NCBI RefSeq assembly: GCF_052116145.1
Contig: NZ_JBQKLQ010000006.1
Location: forward strand, 137,099 to 201,098
Direction: 5' to 3'
Length of the DNA: 64,000 bases
Origin: Fundicoccus sp052116145
Lineage (GTDB): Bacteria > Bacillota > Bacilli > Lactobacillales > Aerococcaceae
Positions 27,057 to 35,908 of the stretch are shown here, one piece after another. The translations under genes were made by a program, and so were the position numbers. The notes beneath the pieces are model-generated. The model did not search any database and was not told the DNA's origin. It saw only the letters and a program-made list of their open reading frames with translations. Within the stretch, counting starts at the first letter, position 1. Each line of letters begins with the position of its first letter.

Positions 27057-27368
27057 CTACATTATCTTAATGCCCACTGCTCGTTCAACGTTATTAGCGA
27101 AGCGTTCTTCGCCGAAGTTGTTCGTTCCCATTCGGTTAGGAATCAGGATAACAGCAGGTGTCACAAGTTCATCATAGCGTTCGAGAGTCTCTGGAATTTG
27201 GACGCCTAATTGTTCGGTCAGGAAAATAATGCCATAATCTTCTTTGGCTAATTTATCCACTATTTGTCTGGCTTCTCCTGCTTCACTTGCAAAAAACACG
27301 TCAAAACCAATCATTTTGAAGGCTAAAACTGAATCCTTGTCCCCAACAACAGCAATTTTATGAGACAT
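27057..27368 (-). CDS. ntpG: V-type Na+-ATPase subunit G/F (rotor-associated)
   Basis: 103 residues of the small subunit called NtpG in Enterococcus (subunit F in archaea and eukaryotes). It binds the central stalk subunit D. The fold is a CheY-like alternating alpha/beta: KIAVVGDKDSVLAFKMIGFD at the start, YGIIFLTEQL in the middle and VTPAVILIPN before the C-terminal helix. Its start overlaps the end of ntpC by 11 nt. Length and gene position match E. hirae ntpG. Confidence 0.93.
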   Translation of the reverse strand: MSHKIAVVGDKDSVLAFKMIGFDVFFASEAGEARQIVDKLAKEDYGIIFLTEQLGVQIPETLERYDELVTPAVILIPNRMGTNNFGEERFANNVERAVGIKIM

Positions 27369-28362
27369 AATTTAGTCGCATCCTTCCTTTAATTTCCTCT
27401 GTATCGATATGATTTTCTTTCGCCGATAATACTAAACGCAAATTACGCGCTTGAGTTTCTTTCGCATAGATGAATGACAGCATTGGTAAGGGACCAAAAG
27501 ACTTTAATTTTGCCTCTTGCATCTTACGCATCATGGCATTATCTGTATAATAATCAAATTTAATCGATGAAATACCAATGCCTGCAGTAATCAAGGATTC
27601 ATTTAACACGTCCTTGTATTGCGTTTCTGACAATGACTGAATCAATGTTCTTGCATCGCTCACACCTAATTTTATCAACTTCTCAATTTCAAAAGAACCC
27701 GCATCGGATAAAATGGAACGTAAGAAGTTGGTGGTGCGATTTTGATATTTGGCTCGAATTAATGTCGAAATATTTTTAAAATCAATCTGCATATCGACAA
27801 TATTAATAATCTCTGGGTCACCAATTTCAAGTGCCAACTGTTTCAAATGTTCGAAGTAGTGCCGATCAATCAACACTTCCACTTGATGCACATTATTAAA
27901 TTCACTGTAATCTAACTTCGCTGAATTAATCGTATCTAAGTAAGTTTGCGGCAAGGTATCCGACTTACCAAGTGAAACTGACTGACGCAATTCCGTTAAC
28001 TCATAACGCCCAATATCAAAATAGAGCTCTGAGAAGTCTTGGTCAGAAATCAACTCTTTAATTAAAACCTTGATATTCTGGTACGTATACTTTAAAGTCA
28101 TTAATTCAACAATTTTTGGATGTGGAGATAGTTGGAATAATCGACGATAGGTCTCTTCCAACTCTTCTGTAATCATCTCATCATAATTATGAGTACGTAA
28201 TACTTCCTCAACATTATCACGATATGTCGTTTCTCTTAAAATACTTACAGCCTCTTCAAAAGAATCAGCAGCCAATAGTCGATCATACATCGATTGATTC
28301 AGAAGGTCATTTTCTAAGACACGAATCGTCACGTTCATTGAACCAAATTCGTTATCAAACAT
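27358..28362 (-). CDS. ntpC: V-type Na+-ATPase subunit C/d (rotor-to-ring connector)
   Basis: 334 residues, the funnel-shaped connector (NtpC in Enterococcus, subunit d elsewhere) seating the central stalk on the membrane ring. It is almost entirely helical. The N-terminal part has NVTIRVLENDLLNQSMYDRLL, and similar helical triplets recur, as in the family's threefold repeat. The C-terminal ARNLRLVLSAKENHI (about 307-321) is the best-conserved segment. The start lies 11 nt downstream of ntpE. Confidence 0.94.
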   Translation of the reverse strand: MFDNEFGSMNVTIRVLENDLLNQSMYDRLLAADSFEEAVSILRETTYRDNVEEVLRTHNYDEMITEELEETYRRLFQLSPHPKIVELMTLKYTYQNIKVLIKELISDQDFSELYFDIGRYELTELRQSVSLGKSDTLPQTYLDTINSAKLDYSEFNNVHQVEVLIDRHYFEHLKQLALEIGDPEIINIVDMQIDFKNISTLIRAKYQNRTTNFLRSILSDAGSFEIEKLIKLGVSDARTLIQSLSETQYKDVLNESLITAGIGISSIKFDYYTDNAMMRKMQEAKLKSFGPLPMLSFIYAKETQARNLRLVLSAKENHIDTEEIKGRMRLNYVS

Positions 28363-28373
28363 TTTACCCCTCC

Positions 28374-28955
28374 TTACTGGTTAAACAGTTTTGAAATTTC
28401 AACTGTCAGTCTTGTTTTGGCATCTTTGATTAAAGTGTCACTCAAGAAATTATATTGAATGCCCGCTTTCTCAAGAATGAAACCGCCTTTATTAGCAATG
28501 GTTTCATCAGATAACTGAATATTTACCGCTTCAACGTCGACTGTTTCAAGCCACACTTGATCAAGTAAATCCTGTGAATGTTCGCCCAGTTTTAATGTTA
28601 AGTCGCCTTGTCCTTTAAACTGTGACAGAATATCTGTCACAAATGCTTTAAACGCTTCAGATGAGAGATTATTTAATTGGTCTTCTGCTAAGCTAAAGAC
28701 TTTATTTAGTAACGTTTGCTTTTCACGCAACAATAGGTCACGGTGAGCAATTGTTTGAGATTGATTTGTAATTTGATAACGCGTATTAAGACGCTCATCC
28801 ACTTTGGCTTTTTCAGCTACTAAATCAGCTTGTAAAACCTGTTGCTTATCAGCAAGTGCTTGTTTAGCTTCAGCTCGTTTCGTTTCAACATTTTCTTGAA
28901 AGGCAAGCGTTTCTTTTTTTACTACTTGTTCCACTAATTCATTGATTTTCGCCAT
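28374..28955 (-). CDS. ntpE: V-type Na+-ATPase subunit E (peripheral stalk)
   Basis: 193 residues. It pairs with the small subunit F (NtpF) to form the peripheral stalks holding the head still. A long charged, Ala/Lys/Glu/Gln-rich helix (about residues 1-90) with AKQALADKQQVLQADLVAEK is followed by a globular end with LKLGEHSQDLLDQVW and GGFILEKAGIQYNFL, typical of subunit E. It lies between ntpK and ntpC as in E. hirae. Confidence 0.93.
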   Translation of the reverse strand: MAKINELVEQVVKKETLAFQENVETKRAEAKQALADKQQVLQADLVAEKAKVDERLNTRYQITNQSQTIAHRDLLLREKQTLLNKVFSLAEDQLNNLSSEAFKAFVTDILSQFKGQGDLTLKLGEHSQDLLDQVWLETVDVEAVNIQLSDETIANKGGFILEKAGIQYNFLSDTLIKDAKTRLTVEISKLFNQ

Positions 28956-29004
28956 TTCATGCCTCCTTTATTCAATTTCACTAGTTATAAAATAGGCAGA
29001 AACC

Positions 29005-29481
29005 TTATAGTACAATCATTAATAATGATGCGACGAAACCTAAGATGGCATAAGTCTCAACCATCGCTGAGTAAACAATCCCTTGTGTCGCATTTTCAGG
29101 ACGTTGCGCTAAAATTTGCATACCCGCAATTGATGCTTTCGCTTGATAGGGTGCTGAGGTGTAGCTTGCGATTGCTACTGGTAAACTTGCCATCAATAAA
29201 TACCAACCGTCACCAGCGGCCATGCCAGTTTCTAATTGTAATAAAATTAATAAACCGATAACGAAACCATATAAACCTTGAGTCGCTGGCAGTAATTGCA
29301 AGATAAGCGCTTGACCGAATAATTCTGGTTTTTCACGCGTTAAAGCCGCTGCAGCTTCCCCGGCGTTACCAACTGCGATAGCAGATCCTGTACCCGCTAA
29401 GAAAATTGCGATTCCTACTCCAAGTGCTCCTAAAACCATGCCACTTTCGGGTCCAAAAAGATATTGAATACTAAATTCCAT
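29005..29481 (-). CDS. ntpK: V-type Na+-ATPase rotor ring subunit K
   Basis: 158 residues, four membrane helices made from two fused hairpins; this is the ion-carrying ring subunit. Residues matching the E. hirae Na+ site are all present at a constant +3 offset: Leu64, Thr67, Gln68 and Tyr71 in LPATQGLYG, Gln113 in APYQAKAS, and Glu142 in MVETYAI. These correspond to Leu61, Thr64, Gln65, Tyr68, Gln110 and Glu139. I infer that the enzyme moves Na+ rather than protons. The gene sits between ntpI and ntpE. Confidence 0.97.
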   Translation of the reverse strand: MEFSIQYLFGPESGMVLGALGVGIAIFLAGTGSAIAVGNAGEAAAALTREKPELFGQALILQLLPATQGLYGFVIGLLILLQLETGMAAGDGWYLLMASLPVAIASYTSAPYQAKASIAGMQILAQRPENATQGIVYSAMVETYAILGFVASLLMIVL

Positions 29482-29535
29482 TATTTATTCCTCCATTATT
29501 TTGCGTAAGTATTTTTTCATATTTTGTTAAAAAAA

Positions 29536-31488
29536 TTATTTGGTCCAAATGTATTTCTCTAAAGTTTTTAATGGCTTAAATTCTTTACCGCCACCATCAA
29601 AGAACTTACCGAAAAACTCTACATATTCTAAACGCATCGTATGTACATAGGCGCCTAAATAAGTGATGAAAACATTTAAAGAATGTAATAAAACGAACAA
29701 AACAACACCAATGGTAAAGCGAGCGAATGGGGGTAATAAACTTAAAATCAAGTTAAATGCCATTCCGATGTTCGCTCCTGCAACCGCTAACGCAGTTAAA
29801 CGAGTATAACTTACTAAGTCTCCGACGATACCTGCAATGTCCATAATACCGAAGGCAGCTTGGCCTAAACCAGCGAGTTTATTTTTATTCGAAAGAATTT
29901 TCACTAAAAACATTCCCAAAATATTGCCTAGAATCAAGACTAGACCGGCGGTATTTAACCAACTCAAATTAAAGAAGGCCATGTTCAAACCAAGTATGGA
30001 AACACCAAGTAAAATTAATGCCCATTGCATGCCGTCTAAATAAGCTGAGACATAATCCTTTTCTTTAAGTGCGAGATAAATCTTGATGCCATATCCCAGT
30101 AGCATATGAATAATTCCTAATGCAACAGAGATTGCCATGACAGTAATCACATTGTCTGTCAGATTCATTACTCTAAAAGGCAAATCCAAGCCCATAAAAC
30201 TACCGAAAATCAAGCCGAAAGCCATTGTTCCATAAGATAGTTGATTGAACATACGTAAGGATGAACTCATCCCTTTAGATAATTCGAAATGCTTCAAAGC
30301 ATACCAAGTCCCTAGCCATAGCAATAAGCCGTAACCTAAATCGGCACTCATCATTCCAAAAAAAGCGATATGAAATGGATAGTACCAAGGGGTTGGATCA
30401 AAGCCACCATACTTTGGTAAACCAAATTGGGACGTAATTGTCTCAAAGGGCTTGACTAGTTTTGAATTTTCTAAAACAGTCGGGACATGCTCTATCTCTT
30501 CCACTTCCACATCGTGTTGGAAGAAGGAAATTGCGCGATTATCACACGTTTGACTAATATGTTCGATATGGCTCTCAATTTTATCCGCTTGTGTCCAACC
30601 ACTGATGACAAACACCAATTCGTGGTTAAGCATCAACTCTTTTGCTTTTTCACGTTCACGTTTGTTATAGAAATATTCTTCAGCTAAACGTAAATGATCT
30701 CTTGTGTCTCGATAATGTTTTAAATTATCCTTTTCTTGTGCGATTTGTTCGATTATTTGTTTTTGTTTTGCTAAATTAGCTTTCAATTCATCTTTGGGCA
30801 ACTTTGCGCGTTGATAATTTAGTGGCTGGAAGCCATATTGTTGCAGTAGCTCACGGCTTTCTTCCACCTCATCTGCACGCGTTACCACTAAAAAGCCCCA
30901 CGTGTCACGTGATTGATAAATATCTTCTGCATAAGACGCTTCTAATTCATTCATGTGATCTTCAAATAACTGAGCTCTCTCATTTTCGACTGTACCTACT
31001 TGAATATTAAAATGAGTGAGAGCTTTTGTTTCAGTAGGCATAAATTCTAAATTTTGCCACTGTCTGAAGTACTCTTCTTCCTTTTTAAGTTCCTTCAAAG
31101 TCTCATCTAAACGCAGTAATGTTTGTTCCATATAATCCACGCGTTGCAATAGCGTTTGATAATCTTTCTGTGCTACTTCAATTTCAAGATCAGCTAAAGA
31201 ATAAACAGGTCGTTTTTCCTTTAGTGATTTAAGAAAGGACGCATTCGGTACGTACTGATCAAGAAAAGAAATCGCGTAACGAATATCTTGCAAAGTTTGA
31301 GTCAATTGACCGATAGTCTCTTTACTTTCTTCGAAATGCAAACTTTCCAACAGTGACTCTTCTTGTTCTAGTACTTTCATTAAAGAAATTACTTCTATAT
31401 TATGCATTTCTTGCATGGCAAGTAAGACGTTCTCTTTTTCCGCTTGCTCAGCTAAGAGTGTCAGTTTCTTCATTCTGGCGATACCCAT
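29536..31488 (-). CDS. ntpI: V-type Na+-ATPase subunit I (stator, a-subunit)
   Basis: 650 residues. A cytoplasmic N-terminal half (about 1-340) with long coiled coils (LLRLDETLKELKKEEEYF) is followed by seven or eight membrane helices starting near PWYYPFHIAFFGMMSADLGYG. The conserved helix near GDLVSYTRLTALAVAGANIG contains the essential arginine that faces the ring carboxylate. HSLNVFITYLGAYVHTMRLEYVEFF is the family C-terminal signature. The gene overlaps the end of ntpF by about 40 nt. GGAGG upstream of 31488 lies within ntpF. Confidence 0.96.
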   Translation of the reverse strand: MGIARMKKLTLLAEQAEKENVLLAMQEMHNIEVISLMKVLEQEESLLESLHFEESKETIGQLTQTLQDIRYAISFLDQYVPNASFLKSLKEKRPVYSLADLEIEVAQKDYQTLLQRVDYMEQTLLRLDETLKELKKEEEYFRQWQNLEFMPTETKALTHFNIQVGTVENERAQLFEDHMNELEASYAEDIYQSRDTWGFLVVTRADEVEESRELLQQYGFQPLNYQRAKLPKDELKANLAKQKQIIEQIAQEKDNLKHYRDTRDHLRLAEEYFYNKREREKAKELMLNHELVFVISGWTQADKIESHIEHISQTCDNRAISFFQHDVEVEEIEHVPTVLENSKLVKPFETITSQFGLPKYGGFDPTPWYYPFHIAFFGMMSADLGYGLLLWLGTWYALKHFELSKGMSSSLRMFNQLSYGTMAFGLIFGSFMGLDLPFRVMNLTDNVITVMAISVALGIIHMLLGYGIKIYLALKEKDYVSAYLDGMQWALILLGVSILGLNMAFFNLSWLNTAGLVLILGNILGMFLVKILSNKNKLAGLGQAAFGIMDIAGIVGDLVSYTRLTALAVAGANIGMAFNLILSLLPPFARFTIGVVLFVLLHSLNVFITYLGAYVHTMRLEYVEFFGKFFDGGGKEFKPLKTLEKYIWTK

Positions 31489-31801
31489 ATTGATTCAGTA
31501 CCTCCTTCAATATTCTGTCAACAATTTGATCCTTATGTTGGTCAAATTGTGCTTCTAAAGCCGCTTTCTTTTGCGAGAACTCTTGCGTCAACTGCTCTTC
31601 TTCTAACGCTAATCGAGCCTCAAGTTCCGAAGTTTTCATCTCAGTATAATCATTCAAATCTGCTTGGTAAACTCTCTGTAATTCATCGATTTCTTTGCGA
31701 AGATTATTCTCAATGAACTGAATGGTTTCTTCAAATTCACGACGACTATATTCAATTTGAACTTCAATATCTTTAATATAGTCAATAACTTTTATCGACA
31801 T
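31448..31801 (-). CDS. ntpF: V-type Na+-ATPase subunit F/H (small peripheral stalk)
   Basis: 117 residues and the first gene of the operon. It is a nearly continuous charged helix (EFEETIQFIENNLRKEIDEL, then LEEEQLTQEFSQKKAALEAQ) that pairs with subunit E in the peripheral stalk. It corresponds to Enterococcus NtpF (AhaH/GatH type). A ribosome site GAGAGGAA precedes the ATG. The operon order F-I-K-E-C-G-A-B-D is the same as in E. hirae, except that no ntpH or ntpJ follows ntpD here. Confidence 0.9.
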   Translation of the reverse strand: MSIKVIDYIKDIEVQIEYSRREFEETIQFIENNLRKEIDELQRVYQADLNDYTEMKTSELEARLALEEEQLTQEFSQKKAALEAQFDQHKDQIVDRILKEVLNQYGYRQNEETDTLS

Positions 31802-32135
31802 ACTGTTCCTCTCTCCCTACATTTTTTTCGTACATCAATCAGAAAAAATTATTATGTACGATGTTGTACTAACTGTTGAATGAACAGTCTGTGCATTAGC
31901 CATATAATAGTGTTTTCACTTATGCTGAAAAAATAAATTAATTTGCATTGAATATAACTGAATGTTTTTTCATATAGTGTACATCAAATGATACTAAGCA
32001 TTTAATAGCCATGAAGCACTGTCTTATATAGTTATGTTGACATCCCTCCATTTAACAGCCTCAATGATTGGTTGCACAAGAACATGTAAAAGTAAATGAT
32101 GAATCCACTCTTAAGTTCTCTTATCGAAAATGAAT
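31802..32135. promoter_or_regulatory. Upstream region of the V-ATPase operon
   Basis: About 330 AT-rich bases with no gene seen. The leftward promoter is probably near 31905-31935, where the minus strand has TATTAT with a weak -35. A 6-bp inverted repeat ACTGTT-GAATG-AACAGT (about 31872-31888) and GTAC repeats lie between that site and ntpF and could be operator sites. This is inference from position only. Confidence 0.35.
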
Positions 32136-32169
32136 ACGAAAAAAGCGCACTTCGTAAACGAAGTGCGCT
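32136..32169 (-). terminator. Terminator downstream of the GntP-type permease unit
   Basis: Perfect 11-bp stem AGCGCACTTCG-TAAA-CGAAGTGCGCT (32144-32169), followed on the minus strand by TTTTTTCG. The stretch 32170-32383 upstream of it holds nothing recognised. Confidence 0.88.
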
Positions 32170-32383
32170 CCATGCACTACGCAACAAAAAATACTGTTCT
32201 CCTCACCCCTTGAAGAACTAATCCTTGAAGCATAATGCCCAACCATTCATTATTTTATTCTATTATAAAATTACCGTGTGAACTGTCAAGTTATTTCTAA
32301 CACGACACGCTAATTATACCACACATCGGCGAGAATAAATAATATATTTTACTTCTGTCACATCGGTTAGTTATATATCTGGT

Positions 32384-32527
32384 TTAATTAAATTCGTCAT
32401 AAAGTGCGTCGGAGAGGTCAAATAATAGCACTTCATAACCATAAGCAGCAAAGATCTCTGCCATCGAATATCCCATCGTTCCAGCTCCAGCAATACCAAT
32501 ACGTTTAATTTGAGTAATATCTTTCAT
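32384..32527 (-). pseudogene. N-terminal remnant of a 3-hydroxyacyl-CoA dehydrogenase-like gene
   Basis: A 47-residue open frame from the ATG at 32527 reads MKDITQIKRIGIAGAGTMGY and continues SMAEIFAAYGYEVLLFDLSD before TAA. This is the first beta-alpha-beta unit of the NAD-binding domain of 3-hydroxyacyl-CoA (hydroxybutyryl-CoA) dehydrogenases, with the GxGxMG dinucleotide loop. The family normally has about 280-300 residues, so roughly 85% is missing. It follows the GntP-type permease on the same strand, and the terminator at 32136 comes after it. It is best read as a deletion remnant of a short-chain fatty acid or hydroxybutyrate gene. Confidence 0.78.
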
Positions 32528-32648
32528 TTCAGGCTCTTTTTCTCCAAACTAATAAAATCTTGTCCTTAGATACAAGAACAAGGTTTCACTTCCTACACCA
32601 ATAAAATGTTCAATTTGAACAATTCAAAGGTCATCCCAGTTACTAATA

Positions 32649-33977
32649 TTAATAGATTCCCATTGAAGCCAAAGTAATAGCTACAATCGTGGCTACCACT
32701 GTCATAATAAGTGATGTAACCATAATGTCCACATATGAATCTTTATGTGACATACCTGTATTATTCAACAATGTTAGTACAGCACCGTTATGCGGCAAAG
32801 TATCTAGTCCTCCAGAGGACAATGATGCAACACGGTGGAAGGCAGCAGGTGCAATACCTGTTTGTTGAGCTAGTTCCATATACTTCGCACCAAGGGCTTC
32901 TAAAGCAATACCCATACCACCAGAAGCAGATCCTGTTGCTCCTGCTAAAACGTTAACTGCTATCGATAGTGAAATTAATGGACTACCCGGAATATTCATA
33001 ATAGCGTCCGTTAGCACTTGGAAGCCTGGAACTGCACGAGCAACTGATCCAAGTCCGACAGCAGCTGCAGTGTTCATAATCGCTCCAATAGAACCTTGCG
33101 CCCCTTTGTTGATAGCCGGAATAAAGGATTCTTTTTCACTTAAATTCAGAAGCATTACTAAGATATTGCCTGATAACAGTGCATAAATAATGTTTAATGG
33201 ACTTGCTGAATCTAGTCCTATTAATACAGGTACAAAGTTTAAAACTACTACTACTACGATTAAAGGAATAAATGATATATATGGGTTCGGTAGTTCTGCA
33301 GCATCAATGGCTGTTGCTCCATGAGCTGCTTCAGGTTGAGTGAAAAACTCACCTTTCTTTTCATAACTGCGTTTACGCCATTCTAAATAGAATAAACCAC
33401 CAAAGAATAATACTAATGTTGCGGCAATCCCCATAATAGGTGCTGCCATTGCATCTGTTTCGAAATATTGCATTGGAATCAAGTTTTGAATTTGTGGCGT
33501 TCCAGGAACTGCAGTCATGGTAAAGGTAAAGGCGCCTAATGCAATTGCCCCTGGAATCAGTTTTCTTGTGATGTTCGCTTCTTCAAATACCGCCAAAGCT
33601 AGTGGGTAAATAGCGAACACATTTACGAATAGTGACACACCACCATAAGTTAACAAAGCACATCCTAATGTTACAGCTGCAATAGCTGCTTTAGCACCGA
33701 GCAAGTTCGTTAACCAGGTCGCGATTGATTTTGCTGATCCCGTTACATCCATCAAATTACCAAAAATGGCACTTAGCATAAAAGCTGGGAACCATGATTT
33801 AACAAACCCTACTAAACCTTCCATATACGGTCCCATGTAAGTTTCTATAATGTCTAAACCACCCATAGCTCCTACAATACCCGCACATAAAGGAGCAATC
33901 CAAACAATCGAATAACCTCTAAACGCTAGAAACATCAACAATCCTAAGCCAAAAAAAATCCCTAATAAGCTGATCAT
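32649..33977 (-). CDS. GntP-family permease (gluconate/hydroxybutyrate type)
   Basis: 442 residues, about 12 membrane helices, with AAAGGAGAAAATT before the ATG. It belongs to the GntP/ion-transporter superfamily, which imports gluconate and other hydroxy acids, including D-3-hydroxybutyrate in some members. Family features include LFVNVFAIYPLALAVFEEAN, MTAVPGTPQIQNLIP and, near the end, SSGGLDTLPHNGAVLTLLNN. It lies between remnants of two dehydrogenases whose usual substrates are hydroxybutyrate-like, so a hydroxybutyrate permease is a reasonable guess. The divergent LysR gene at 34276 may control it. Confidence 0.85.
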   Translation of the reverse strand: MISLLGIFFGLGLLMFLAFRGYSIVWIAPLCAGIVGAMGGLDIIETYMGPYMEGLVGFVKSWFPAFMLSAIFGNLMDVTGSAKSIATWLTNLLGAKAAIAAVTLGCALLTYGGVSLFVNVFAIYPLALAVFEEANITRKLIPGAIALGAFTFTMTAVPGTPQIQNLIPMQYFETDAMAAPIMGIAATLVLFFGGLFYLEWRKRSYEKKGEFFTQPEAAHGATAIDAAELPNPYISFIPLIVVVVVLNFVPVLIGLDSASPLNIIYALLSGNILVMLLNLSEKESFIPAINKGAQGSIGAIMNTAAAVGLGSVARAVPGFQVLTDAIMNIPGSPLISLSIAVNVLAGATGSASGGMGIALEALGAKYMELAQQTGIAPAAFHRVASLSSGGLDTLPHNGAVLTLLNNTGMSHKDSYVDIMVTSLIMTVVATIVAITLASMGIY

Positions 33978-34060
33978 AATTTTCTCCTTTTTGATAGAGC
34001 AGTTAAAAGAAGTCGCTTATTCCCCAATCAAACGACTCCCTGCTCGACTCGTTCGATATT

Positions 34061-34156
34061 TTAACCTGCTACCCAACCACCATCAATATTGAACTGAGAT
34101 GCTGTAATCGATGACGCTTCATCTGAACATAAAAATTTCACTAGACCTGCTACATC
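34061..34156 (-). pseudogene. C-terminal remnant of a short-chain dehydrogenase
   Basis: The leftward frame ending at TAA (34061) reads DVAGLVKFLCSDEASSITAS followed by QFNIDGGWVAG. This is the unmistakable C-terminus of a classical short-chain dehydrogenase, such as 3-hydroxybutyrate dehydrogenase. It is preceded in frame by TAG, and no catalytic YxxxK segment is found upstream, so about 220 residues are lost. It stands directly before the GntP-type permease and the loss may have removed the original promoter region of that operon. Confidence 0.82.
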
Positions 34157-34275
34157 CTATGTTGTCCAGTAGATTCATGACTGGCAAAAAGGTTATACAA
34201 AATTATTACTGAATGTTATGATAGGATTAATTAAGCTATGCGCGTACGTGCACAAAAATTGGAAGGAGTCTTGTT

Positions 34276-35205
34276 GTGGACATTTCTCAGTTAAGATATT
34301 TCGTTGCGATCGTTGATAATGACTTTAATTTATCAACGACAGCTCAAAAGTTGCATATTTCTCAACCCGCGCTCAGTCGTTTCGTACTAAATTTTGAACA
34401 TACGGAAGGTATTGATTTATTTAATCGCTTAAATGGTCGTTTAAAAAGTTTAACTCCCGTAGGTGAATTGCTTTATGCTAAGGGCCTTGAGTTAGTAGAG
34501 GAACACGAAGGCATGATGAGAAACATTCGCGAACTGTCTTCTTTCTATGGCGGTACAATCCGGATAGGCGTCCCTCCTTTGATTTTAAGTTTATTATTCT
34601 CAGACGTGATGCTACAGTTGATGACGAAGAATCCTAACGTTAAATTTGTGATGATCGAAAAAGGAGCTTTCGAATTAGAGAAGCAGTTGATGTTGGGACA
34701 AGTGGATATTGCGATTCTGTTAAAGCCTAACTCGCTGAATAATAGTATTTTTAATGAGATTCACTTACATCACGATCAGTTAATGGCTTATATGCATACA
34801 AATCATCCACTTGCAGAACAAGAGCGATTAACATGGAAAGATTTTCGTCAGGCAAAAGTGATCATGTTTGATGACTCTTTTATGATTCACCATTTATTAA
34901 ACACTAAATTTAATACCTATAATAGTCATCCACGCCATGCGATTTATTCGAGTTCGTGGGATTTCTTTATAGAGGCTATTAAAACGAATAATCTCGTGAC
35001 GATTCTTCCGCGTCCTGTGATGGATTTCATCCGCGGTGATATTATTGTCGAGCGACCGATTGAACATACGATTCACTGGGACGTCGTTGCAGCCTTTCCT
35101 AAAAAGAATAGTTATACGACACTTGAAACTTATGTTTTAGATAGTTTGAATGATTATTTCAATAATGGGCAAGATATCGTCACAATTGATGATAGGCTAG
35201 AGTGA
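34276..35205 (+). CDS. LysR-family transcriptional regulator
   Basis: 309 residues from the GTG at 34276, with GGAAGGAG upstream. The N-terminal winged helix is typical: MDISQLRYFVAIVDNDFNLS, then TAQKLHISQPALSRFV as the recognition helix (about residues 22-40). The effector domain follows, with GTIRIGVPPLILSLLFSD (about 95-112) and the second half starting near DQLMAYMHTNHPLAEQ. LysR proteins usually control the divergent neighbour; here that is the dehydrogenase-remnant/GntP unit. Its effector may be the hydroxy acid taken up by the permease. This is inference from layout. Confidence 0.92.
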   Translation: MDISQLRYFVAIVDNDFNLSTTAQKLHISQPALSRFVLNFEHTEGIDLFNRLNGRLKSLTPVGELLYAKGLELVEEHEGMMRNIRELSSFYGGTIRIGVPPLILSLLFSDVMLQLMTKNPNVKFVMIEKGAFELEKQLMLGQVDIAILLKPNSLNNSIFNEIHLHHDQLMAYMHTNHPLAEQERLTWKDFRQAKVIMFDDSFMIHHLLNTKFNTYNSHPRHAIYSSSWDFFIEAIKTNNLVTILPRPVMDFIRGDIIVERPIEHTIHWDVVAAFPKKNSYTTLETYVLDSLNDYFNNGQDIVTIDDRLE

Positions 35206-35408
35206 ATAACGCAATAAATTCGTAAGAAAACATTAAGTTTACGAAATAACTTTACATCTTAAGGATTTAGAGGTATATTAGATATTGTAGTAAATTGGTT
35301 AACAAAATTAGAAAGTCTTTTATTCATAAGTATGATAAATTCTCTCTTAAAGTTTTGGAACGATGTATTACAAATATTACGTGCAAAAGCACATGGAGGA
35401 ATTTCATT

Positions 35409-35609
35409 ATGAATAACGGTACAGTAAAATGGTTTAACGCAGACAAAGGTTTTGGCTTCATCGAACGTGATGGCGCAGATGACGTATTTGTTCACTTCTC
35501 AGCTATCCAAACAGATGGTTTCAAAACTTTAGAAGAAGGCCAAGCAGTTACTTTCGACGTAGAACAAGGTAACCGTGGACCTCAAGCAGTTAACGTTAAC
35601 AAAGCTTAA
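35409..35609 (+). CDS. Cold-shock protein (CspA family)
   Basis: 66 residues from the ATG at 35409, with GGAGG upstream. It is a single OB-fold RNA/DNA chaperone. The RNP1 motif KGFGFIER (about 15-22) and RNP2 VFVHFS (about 28-33) are intact. N-terminal GTVKWFNADKGFG and the end GPQAVNVNKA are standard. The ~200-nt region between the previous gene and the ATG probably includes a long 5' leader, as is usual for cold-shock genes, but I see no defined fold. It has its own terminator. Confidence 0.97.
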   Translation: MNNGTVKWFNADKGFGFIERDGADDVFVHFSAIQTDGFKTLEEGQAVTFDVEQGNRGPQAVNVNKA

Positions 35610-35628
35610 TTTTAACTTAAACATAACA

Positions 35629-35661
35629 AACGCTTCAGCATAACCTGCTGAGGCGTTTTTC
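35629..35661 (+). terminator. Terminator of the cold-shock gene
   Basis: CGCTTCAGCA-TAACC-TGCTGAGGCG (35631-35655, one G-U pair) followed by TTTTT. Confidence 0.9.
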
Positions 35662-35908
35662 TTTGCTTACTTTTAAAAGCAGTCGGTCAAGGCTTTCTCA
35701 TACTATCAGAGATTTCGTACTCCTATCGAGGTGAAATATTAGGATATAATGTAGACTGTCATTAGCTAAGTTTATAGCTTATATACTTCACAACAGATTC
35801 GCTGCTCCTATTTACACCTTCTCTAAGAGCTTTCTCGCCTCATTTTACACAGTTATATGGTAAGCTTAGCGAAACATAGCAAAATACTTTAATTGAAGGT
35901 GACATATT

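Noticed and set aside
32735..32956. Open frames opposite the GntP-type permease
   Set aside because: They are antisense shadows of a conserved membrane protein gene.
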